Made by a program: the position numbers and the translations under genes
Notes under the pieces: model-generated
What the model was told of the DNA's origin: nothing
The model's database searches: none
What the model saw: the letters and a program-made list of their open reading frames with translations, nothing else
Source: an uncultured Clostridia bacterium
Lineage (GTDB): Bacteria > Bacillota > Clostridia > TANB77 > CAG-508
Assembly (NCBI GenBank): GCA_944393455.1
Contig: CALYAH010000005.1
Coordinates: forward strand, 1 to 12,572
Direction: 5' to 3'
Length of the DNA stretch: 12,572 nt
Shown: in pieces, positions 6,208 to 12,572 of the stretch
Position numbering within the stretch: position 1 is the stretch's first letter
Layout of the letters: the number at the start of each line of letters is the position of its first letter

Positions 6208-7233
6208 TTATGAGCAATATCTACAAAGTATGGATTCTAGACCAACTTCTAAATCAATTAATCCATTTTTGTAATTATAATCTAAATCTCTTAAACTTTG
6301 TAAGATATCTTTCAATTCTTTTTCTTTAAAATACTTTGCCTGTATTTTATATTTATTAACTAAAAAAGTCTGATTTGGTTTTAAATTTAAACTAGTAATC
6401 ATATCCTTATTATATTTTTCCGCAAGTTTTGTAAAATATATTTTTTTAAAATGATTATATAGCGTAATTAGAATCCTTTGAATTGGCTCTTTAGCATAAA
6501 TTAAGTTTTTAAGAACTTCTAATGCTTTTGCAATATCTCTTTTTCCTAGATTATCGGTTAAATCAAATATAATACTTTCTAATTTTTTTATAGCTAACTT
6601 ATCTATATCTTCTTTTTGAATTTCACCATTTTCTCCTGCATATTCAATGAGTTTTCTAATTTCATTATTTAAATCTTGCATATTTGTCCCACAGCATTCT
6701 ATAAAATATCTTAATGTACTATTGTCTATTTGTACCTTATAGCTATTGCAAATTGCTTTTATTCTTTTTTCAATTTGAATTGGTTTTTGAAAATCAAATT
6801 TACAAACAGTTCCTAATTTATCTATTGTCTTGTATAATTCTTGCTTTCCATCTGCTTCTTCTTCGACAAATACCAATACAATACTTTCATTTATTATTTT
6901 TATATTTTCTTGTAAATAAGAATTTACTTTTTCTTTTAATTTGGTAAGCTCAGCATTTTTTCTTTTTCCTTCTTTTTTAAACAAGCCTGTATTACGTGCT
7001 ATAATTAATTTTTTCTCATATCCAAATGCTGGAGTCTCTATATCTGAAATTAGTTCACCTACATTAGTTTCATCTATAGAAATAAAATTAATTCCTTTAA
7101 TGCATTCTCCAAATAACCTTCTAATTTTTTTTAGTGATGTTTCTAATAAAAATAATTCTTCACCATATAAAAGATATAAACTATTTAAATTATTATTTTT
7201 TAATTCTTTTTCCAAATTTTCAATAGATATCAT
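6208..7233 (-). CDS. holA: DNA polymerase III delta subunit
   Basis: Clamp-loader subunit that opens the sliding clamp during replication. It has 341 residues, usual for Firmicute HolA. The N-terminus shows LNSLYLLYGEELFLLE, the family hallmark, followed by the TPAFGYEKKLIIARN segment of the first AAA-like domain. The helical linker and C-terminal collar region (ILITLYNHFKKIYF, AKYFKEKELKDILQSLRDLD) are in normal order. ATG 7233 follows GGAG at good spacing and lies 64 bp after the debranching-enzyme stop. No CGG codon is used in frame. Confidence 0.93.
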   Translation of the reverse strand: MISIENLEKELKNNNLNSLYLLYGEELFLLETSLKKIRRLFGECIKGINFISIDETNVGELISDIETPAFGYEKKLIIARNTGLFKKEGKRKNAELTKLKEKVNSYLQENIKIINESIVLVFVEEEADGKQELYKTIDKLGTVCKFDFQKPIQIEKRIKAICNSYKVQIDNSTLRYFIECCGTNMQDLNNEIRKLIEYAGENGEIQKEDIDKLAIKKLESIIFDLTDNLGKRDIAKALEVLKNLIYAKEPIQRILITLYNHFKKIYFTKLAEKYNKDMITSLNLKPNQTFLVNKYKIQAKYFKEKELKDILQSLRDLDYNYKNGLIDLEVGLESILCRYCS

Positions 7234-7297
7234 TTATTTTCTCCTATTCTATATTTCAAGTTTTCATATTTTTATCTTTTACATGGCTCTTTGTTTT

Positions 7298-9334
7298 CTA
7301 TTTTTTCAATATAATTCTAAATATTTCTGCTACACTCCAAGCTTGTGCTATAGCTCCTTTTGGTAATCGTGGGCTACATGAGTCATATAATTCGGAGATG
7401 CTTCCTATACATCCGTTTTCATAAATTTCTTTTTTAAACGTTCTATTAGTTTTTGTTACAAATTTATCTATTTTCGTCTCCAATTTTTCTTTTTTCTCTT
7501 TATCATTTGTTGCTTTTGCCATATTTTTCAAAGCATCATAATATAGCCCTAATAACCATGTCCAAGTAATTCCTTGATGATAACTCATATCTCTTTTTCT
7601 TCCATCGCCTTCATATACCTCTACGTAGTTTTCTTCCCCTTTTGCTAATGTCTTTAATCCATATGAATTTAGTAACTTTTTCTCTACAGTAGCGATAATA
7701 TTATCAGCTTCTTCTGAATCTGGTTCTACAACTGGATATGTTAAACTTAAAGCAAATAACTGATTTGGCCTAATTTTACTGTCCCCTAAAACATCATATA
7801 AACATTTATTTTTTGCATTATAAAACCTATTATTAAATGCGATTTTACAATTTTCAGCTAATTGCTTATATTTTTTTGCTTTTATTGGATGTCCACATTT
7901 CTTACTTAACTCAGCCATTATTCTGTTTGCATTATACCATAAGCTATTTACTTCTACTGCCTTTCCATTTCTTGGTGTTATAGCAATACCATCATATTTA
8001 GCATCCATCCAAGTATTTTGGGTATCTTCTGTTCCAGAAACAATCAATCCATCTCCATCTAAATAAATATTATTGTTATCAATATCAATTCCTTTACAAT
8101 AATTTTCTATAATTGTTTCTAATTTTTCATACAATTCTTCTTTGACAAATTTATAATCTCCTGTATAATTTACATATTTTTGTATTTCTTCAAATAATAG
8201 TAATGATGCGTCAACACTATTATATAACGGTCTATTATCATAACCTGAATATCCATTTGGAACTAATCCATATTTAATATCTCTTACCATTGTTTGAATA
8301 AGTTCTTTTGCTAAATCAAATCTTCTAGGTATTAGTAGTAGTCCCTCAAAAGCAATTAGGCTATCTCTTCCCCAGTCTAAAAACCAAGGATATCCTGCAA
8401 TTAATGTATGTAATCTAAAATTAGGACGATAAGCAACAAAATTGTCAGCTGCTATTAAATAAGTTTTAATTAATTCATCTTGTGCTATTTCTCTCTTTGT
8501 CTTTTTTTCTTTCTCATAATCAATTAGCCCAGATTGTTCAAATATTCCTTGAAAACGACTTTCCTCATTTTCGATTAATTTTTTTACATCTATTTCTTCT
8601 ATATTCTCTTCTAGTGAACATACAAAAGAGATTTCTTTTTCCTCTTTTGCTCCGACTTCTACTTCGTATACTCCTGGCACACAATGATTCTCTTCAGGAT
8701 AAAATCCTCTTTTCTCTTCTTCTATATAAAACATGTTGAAAAAGTTATCATTATAGTGCTCTATATATTCCCCTTCAGATAAATTAATGTAAATTGGAGT
8801 TTGAGAATTACCATCAACAATTAGTTTAACTTTATTTTTACTAACTATTTGTCTTAAATCAAAATAATGGTTAGTGTTTACTGTATGAAAATCTCTAAAA
8901 TTTATTACTGGTGCTAGTGTTAGCTTTAATGGTTTTTTACCACTTTTTATTTTATAATATACTCCTACTGTATTTTTTTCATATTCCATACAAATAGTTT
9001 TAGTAATTTCAACATCTTCCACTTTATATTTAAAAGTAGGCATATGCTCTTTCTCAAATTCTTCTTGATACTGGTATCCTTTTCCGATATATTCTTTACA
9101 TACATTTGTATATAAATCATACTTTTGTCCTTCAATTTCTACACTTTCATCTAATTTTGAAAGTATTAAAAATCTTCTTGCTGGTGGTGTTAATGGTGCA
9201 ATTAATAATCCATGATATTTTCTAGTATTTGCTCCTATTATTGTGGAAGAACTGAATCCTCCTATCCCATTTGTAATTACCCATTCTTTTGTTAAGCCAT
9301 TTTCCAAATTTAAATCTTCTTTAGTAAACTTCAT
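7298..9334 (-). CDS. Bacterial glycogen debranching enzyme (amylo-alpha-1,6-glucosidase type)
   Basis: Removes alpha-1,6 branches during glycogen or maltodextrin breakdown. It has 678 residues with a bacterial GDE N-terminal domain (about 1-270; WVITNGIGGFSSSTIIGANT, RKYHGLLIAPL) and an (alpha/alpha)6-barrel catalytic domain (about 285-678). Family signatures include GYPWFLDWGRDSLIAFEGLL (about 315-334), TWMDAKYDG, RNGKAVEVNSLWYNA and YHQGITWTWLLGLYYDA. ATG 9334 follows GGGAGG and lies 11 bp after the yvcK stop, so the two are translationally close. The pairing with yvcK, a carbon-status regulator in Firmicutes, suggests shared expression of carbon-store use and cell-wall supply; that link is inference. 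Confidence 0.94.
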   Translation of the reverse strand: MKFTKEDLNLENGLTKEWVITNGIGGFSSSTIIGANTRKYHGLLIAPLTPPARRFLILSKLDESVEIEGQKYDLYTNVCKEYIGKGYQYQEEFEKEHMPTFKYKVEDVEITKTICMEYEKNTVGVYYKIKSGKKPLKLTLAPVINFRDFHTVNTNHYFDLRQIVSKNKVKLIVDGNSQTPIYINLSEGEYIEHYNDNFFNMFYIEEEKRGFYPEENHCVPGVYEVEVGAKEEKEISFVCSLEENIEEIDVKKLIENEESRFQGIFEQSGLIDYEKEKKTKREIAQDELIKTYLIAADNFVAYRPNFRLHTLIAGYPWFLDWGRDSLIAFEGLLLIPRRFDLAKELIQTMVRDIKYGLVPNGYSGYDNRPLYNSVDASLLLFEEIQKYVNYTGDYKFVKEELYEKLETIIENYCKGIDIDNNNIYLDGDGLIVSGTEDTQNTWMDAKYDGIAITPRNGKAVEVNSLWYNANRIMAELSKKCGHPIKAKKYKQLAENCKIAFNNRFYNAKNKCLYDVLGDSKIRPNQLFALSLTYPVVEPDSEEADNIIATVEKKLLNSYGLKTLAKGEENYVEVYEGDGRKRDMSYHQGITWTWLLGLYYDALKNMAKATNDKEKKEKLETKIDKFVTKTNRTFKKEIYENGCIGSISELYDSCSPRLPKGAIAQAWSVAEIFRIILKK

Positions 9335-9345
9335 ATTTTCCTCCC

Positions 9346-11050
9346 TTATTTTTCACTTAAATTACTATCTTGTAATTTCTTTAGCATTTCTTCTCTAATT
9401 TCCTCAGATGTTTTCTTCCTTGTTCTTCTAGCACTATTTGTTCTATCTGGTCTTATTCTATCTGCTTTAGTTTTATCTACTCTAGCCCTTTTTCCTTTAT
9501 CTATTCTACTTTTTGAAGTTTTTTTCTTTTTCCTTCTTTGCTTGTTGTTTTCTCTTTCCATCTTTTTTCTTGCTTGTTCATCAGCTTCTCTAATTGATGC
9601 TATTCTATCACTATATTTATTACTAAATTTACTTTTACTTTTCCATTGTTGATTTTTAGTATGTTTTCCTTTATCACCTTTTTTAGCCTTTTTCTCCATG
9701 TTCTTTTTTATTTTATTAATTCTTTTTTCTTCTCTTAACTTTGTATTTAGCATCAAATATTGTGGATCATTTTGTTTGTCTTGATATTTCAAATCATCAC
9801 AAATCAACTCTATAATAGAAGCTGCTACTAAACTTGGATCATGTCTAATATGTTTGTTTTTAATCATTGATAGATTTCTTTGTAAAAATTTAATACCTTT
9901 AACTTTCTCAATATCTTGTTCTACTAAATCTTGACCTTCTAAATTGTATCTTTTAATGAATTCTGGAATAATTTCTCCTGTATCATAAATACAATAATCA
10001 ACAACTCCTGTTCCACAATGGTCAATAATTGCATTTAAATGGTCAGATACACTATAATTGTCAGTTTGGCCTGGTTCTGTCATGATATTGCTTACATAAA
10101 CTTTAATAGCTGCACTTTCTTTAATTGCCTTTGTTACACCATTAATTAATAAATTTGGAATAACATTAGTATATAAACTTCCTGGTCCAATAACAATACA
10201 ATCTGCCTGTTTTATTGCTTCAACTACACCTGGCGCTGGTCTACAATTAGATGGACTAATTAAAATCCTATTTATTTTAGTTATCTTTTCTGAAACCACT
10301 TCTGGAATTCTAGATTTTTCTTCTACAATATATCCGATTAGCAAGTTCTGCAACAATTTTTATTTCATCTAATGTTACTGGAATAACTTTTCCAATCATA
10401 TTTAAAACTTCATTACTTTTTATAATAGAATCTTCAAAATTGCCATTTATTTCTTTCATCGCTGAAAAATAAATGTCTGAAAAATTAAGACCTCTTAACC
10501 TACCATTCTTAAATTGATAATTAAATAATTTATTAATTTGTCCTTCTTTTGAAGCAAGTGAAATAATACTATCTTTTACATCACCCAAAGGTAACATTTG
10601 TAATTCTTTTCTTGAATCTGTTGCTGCTTCTCCATAATCTGAAATTGTTACAATTGCTGTTAAGTTGTTTGTATAATTTTTAAGTCCAGAAAGTACAGTA
10701 TCTAATCCTGTTCCTCCACCTATTACAACAATATTGGGTCCCTTATCATATACTGTTTTATTAAAAATCAAAGATTTGACATTTACATTGTTCTTGTTTT
10801 CCATTCTTTCATCTGTTGATTCTATTAATACTTCCAAAGTCCTTTTGTTCAAAAATATTAACCCTAAAACAATAGCAACAAATCCTGCTACAAATATAAG
10901 AACTACTTCTCCCACATCTGTAAAAGAAATTTCTTTCATAACTAAAATTTTAGCTATTCCATAGCAAGCTAATAAAATACCTATTAAAATTAAAAACATC
11001 CATCTTTTCATTTTGCTACTTGATTTAAACCATTGCATAAAACCATTCAT
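9346..11050 (-). CDS. yvcK: YvcK/GlmR-family regulator with membrane anchor, expressed through one +1 shift at CGG
   Basis: UDP-GlcNAc-binding, CofD-like regulator linking carbon supply to wall precursor synthesis in Firmicutes. Two overlapping frames join at codon 239 (CGG, complement of 10334-10336): 238 residues, then 329 more, total 567. Membrane helices lie at about 16-35 and 48-67. The Rossmann core starts at NIVVIGGGTGLDTVLSGLKN (106-125), followed by TISDYGEAATDSRKEL; the C-terminal half has GPGSLYTNVIPNLL (about 289-302) and NIMTEPGQTDNYS. The shift restores VAELANGYIVEEKSRIPE, where the family has a conserved glycine. Residues about 437-567 are an unusual, very Lys/Arg-rich tail. 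The ATG at 11050 follows GGAGAG. B. subtilis YvcK is much shorter (about 317 residues) and lacks both the anchor and the tail. murB is upstream; rapZ and whiA, frequent partners, are not here. Confidence 0.9.
10333..10339 (-). other. +1 frameshift site 4: AAT-CGG-A in yvcK
   Basis: Minus strand GCT AAT CGG ATA continues to TAG within eight codons. Skipping the C (complement of G10336) gives AAT (c) GGA TAT and continues the YvcK fold for another 329 residues. Confidence 0.8.
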
Positions 11051-11081
11051 TTTTTACTCTCCAATCATTTCTCTATCCCAA

Positions 11082-11130
11082 TGTCCAATTGGGGACGTTT
11101 CCTTTTGGACATTTTTGTCCAATTTGGGAC
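11082..11130. repeat. Short GTCCAA/GGGAC palindromic repeat cluster
   Basis: TGTCCAATTGGGGAC (11082-11096) and TGTCCAATTTGGGAC (11116-11130) are near-identical direct repeats. Each is itself an inverted repeat of GTCC and GGAC. Between them TTGGACA and TGTCCAA form a 7-bp stem with a 4-base loop. This fills most of the 97-bp gap between murB and yvcK and resembles the GGGACG ends of the longer elements. Confidence 0.7.
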
Positions 11131-11147
11131 ACTTCTTTATATTCCAT

Positions 11148-12065
11148 TTATTTTCCTATAATTTCTATTTCTAATTCTATTTTCTTTTGAAATTTCTCGT
11201 ATATTTTTTCTTTTATGTATTTTACTAATTGCAATACATCTTGCGCTGTTGCATTTCCTTTGTTAATAACAAAACCACTATGTTTAGTTGATACTTCTGC
11301 ATCTCCAACTGAATAACCTTTTAATCCAGCCTCTTCTATTAGTTTTGCTGTAATAAAATCACTTCCTCTTTTAAAGGTACTTCCTGCACTTGGGAATTCA
11401 AGTGGTTGCTTTTCTTTTCTATATCTTGCATATTCATCCATCTTTGCTTTTATTTCTTCTTTATTTCCCTTGTATAGTTCTAATTCTACTTCTGTTACTA
11501 TATATTTTTCTTTTTTTAATATGCTTTTTCTATACTCAAACTGCATCTGCTCATTTGAAAATTCCTTTTCATTCCCATCATAATTCATGCATTTTACTTT
11601 TTTTACGATGTCTTTCATTTCTTTTCCATGAGCTCCAGCATTCATTCTAACAGCTCCACCTATTGTTCCTGGAATTCCTGATATTTCTTCAAATCCTGCA
11701 ATTTCTTTTTGCAAAAATATTCTTCCTAATTTTGCTATTTTTTCTCCTGCACTAACTGTAATTTTTTCTTTTCCTTCCTCTTCTATAATTTCTAATCCCT
11801 CGATTTTAATTATTATTGTTATGCCTGGAATTCCTTTATCTAATACTAAAATATTGCTTCCATTCCCAAGAATCGTCACTGGTACATTATGCTTTCTTGC
11901 AAGTTTTAATACTTCCTTTAATTCTTCTTTATTTTCTATTTTTATAAGACATTCTGCTGGTCCTCCAATTTTAAATGTAGAATGCTTTTTCATGGGTTCA
12001 TTAAATAATATTCTATCTCTTCCTATGTGTAGGTTTGACTCTTTTATTATTTTTTCTAAGTTCAA
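11148..12065 (-). CDS. murB: UDP-N-acetylenolpyruvoylglucosamine reductase, type II
   Basis: FAD-dependent second step of UDP-MurNAc synthesis in the cytoplasm. It has 305 residues, usual for the short (type II) form. The FAD-binding region shows HSTFKIGGPAECLIKI (29-44), ILGNGSNILVLDKG (66-78) and GIPGTIGGAVRMNAGAHG (130-147). Catalytic residues are visible: R179 in FEYRKS, S229 in SAGSTFKRG, and the terminal glutamate near 301 in ELEIEIIG. The TTG start at 12065 is preceded by AAGGAAGGTG with 5-nt spacing, and the first residues match homologues. Its own promoter lies about 80 bp upstream. yvcK follows after 97 bp, a common Firmicute order. Confidence 0.95.
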   Translation of the reverse strand: MNLEKIIKESNLHIGRDRILFNEPMKKHSTFKIGGPAECLIKIENKEELKEVLKLARKHNVPVTILGNGSNILVLDKGIPGITIIIKIEGLEIIEEEGKEKITVSAGEKIAKLGRIFLQKEIAGFEEISGIPGTIGGAVRMNAGAHGKEMKDIVKKVKCMNYDGNEKEFSNEQMQFEYRKSILKKEKYIVTEVELELYKGNKEEIKAKMDEYARYRKEKQPLEFPSAGSTFKRGSDFITAKLIEEAGLKGYSVGDAEVSTKHSGFVINKGNATAQDVLQLVKYIKEKIYEKFQKKIELEIEIIGK

Positions 12066-12150
12066 ATAAGCACCTTCCTTTTTACTAATTTATTAACTTT
12101 ATATTTATAATATTTTTCTATTCCTTTTATTCCCCTAAAATTTCTATTTT

Positions 12151-12179
12151 ACTATATCATTTTTTTTGAAAAAATACAA
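12151..12179 (-). promoter_or_regulatory. Promoter of murB
   Basis: TTGTAT (complement of 12174-12179), a 17-bp spacer, TATAGT (complement of 12151-12156) with extended -10 TGA. The predicted start is about 80 bp before the murB TTG. Confidence 0.7.
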
Positions 12180-12256
12180 GTTTAAATGGCTTTAAGTTTC
12201 GGTATTTTTTGAGGAATACTTGTGGGGTGATTTCCCCCTAAAGGTATACTAAGTCA

Positions 12257-12572
12257 AAAATATAGCTGTTCATTACATTCAAAAAGAAATTGTAACGAAA
12301 GAAAGCAAGTCTTTTTCATCATAAAATCAATAATTAATATAGATAAAAATTATACTGGTGCAACTGAATGGACATTAGAAATTATTAAATTAGCTAAATG
12401 GAGGATACCAAACCCTTTTGGGAGGTGCCATTTAGCTAATTTTATAATTTCTTTGTTCATGAAGGCAGCTTAAGTATAATATTTAGATATATTAATTATT
12501 GATTTTAGCTGAATCTTACTCGTTCTCTTTCCTAACAATTTCTATTTTTCATTCCAATCAAGCGCTATATTT
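12257..12572. repeat. Very large imperfect palindrome, cut by the window end
   Basis: Centred near 12414. The inner arms 12378-12401 and 12428-12451 match over 24 bp with one mismatch. Next, 12321-12354 is complementary to 12474-12506 with few mismatches. Further out, 12281-12320 pairs imperfectly with 12507-12547, and AAATATAGC near 12258 matches the complement of the last bases of the window. Both arms are thus about 145 bp, and the right arm may continue beyond base 12572. No ORF of note is present. It could be a miniature transposon, a decayed insertion sequence or a long structured RNA. The 75 bp to its left (12181-12256) has a small GGGG/CCCC hairpin at 12223-12238 whose partner, if any, lies outside. 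Confidence 0.75.

Noticed and set aside
1161..10339. CGG reassigned to another amino acid (as reported for some Firmicutes)
   Set aside because: Reading CGG as any single amino acid leaves the downstream frame wrong; stops follow within 4-9 codons at all four sites.
1161..10339. Random sequencing or assembly indels
   Set aside because: Such errors would favour the many long A/T homopolymers, all of which are in frame here; four insertions of C only before GG is not a typical error pattern. Raw reads are still needed to exclude it.
12181..12256. A known riboswitch class in the GGGG/CCCC hairpin region beyond murB
   Set aside because: The small hairpin matches no riboswitch core I recognise and lies upstream of the murB promoter.

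Overview
The window is very AT-rich DNA from a low-GC, probably spore-forming Clostridia-type Firmicute. This rests on a T-box-controlled single-chain glycyl-tRNA synthetase, a SleB-type spore cortex hydrolase, a membrane-anchored YvcK, AGGAGG-type ribosome binding sites and strong TTGACA-17 bp-TATAAT promoters. Almost all genes are on the minus strand. TAA, TAG and TGA all act as stops.

Layout by increasing coordinate: (1) 1-342, the 5' part of glyS (minus) behind a glycine T-box leader (480-699), with a 107-bp perfect-arm palindromic element (372-478) lodged between the T-box terminator and the glyS ribosome binding site. (2) A divergent promoter pair, then tRNA-Trp (804-878) and its terminator. 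(3) An M23 peptidase on the plus strand (939-1534) that needs two +1 frameshifts. (4) A convergent terminator, then a minus-strand pair: efp and a Cys-rich zinc-ribbon protein. (5) A minus-strand operon yqeG, prepilin peptidase (one +1 frameshift), M24 aminopeptidase. (6) A second palindromic element. (7) A long minus-strand run murB, yvcK (one +1 frameshift), glycogen-debranching enzyme, holA, sleB. (8) The window ends inside a very large imperfect palindrome upstream of murB.

The main discovery concerns how genes are read. Three genes (M23 peptidase, prepilin peptidase, yvcK) are interrupted by four +1 frameshifts in total, and every one falls on an in-frame CGG codon preceded by a codon ending in T. 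Skipping the C of CGG reads the next three bases as glycine (GGA or GGT) and restores a full-length, family-like protein with all expected catalytic motifs. By a manual scan, CGG is found in-frame nowhere else in the coding sequence of the window, while about 19 other CGG trinucleotides in coding strands all lie out of frame. Four out of four in-frame CGGs are therefore frameshift sites. This suggests a lineage in which CGG has no usable arginine tRNA and has become a general +1 frameshift signal (or part of a four-base CGGN glycine codon), rather than independent pseudogene mutations or sequencing errors.

The genes are otherwise core housekeeping: translation (glyS, efp, tRNA-Trp), cell wall (murB, M23, sleB), replication (holA), carbon storage and its control (debranching enzyme next to yvcK). 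The palindromic elements at 372-478 and 5280-5420, the solo end near 1571 and the related short repeats at 11082-11130 look like a dispersed family of non-autonomous repeats.
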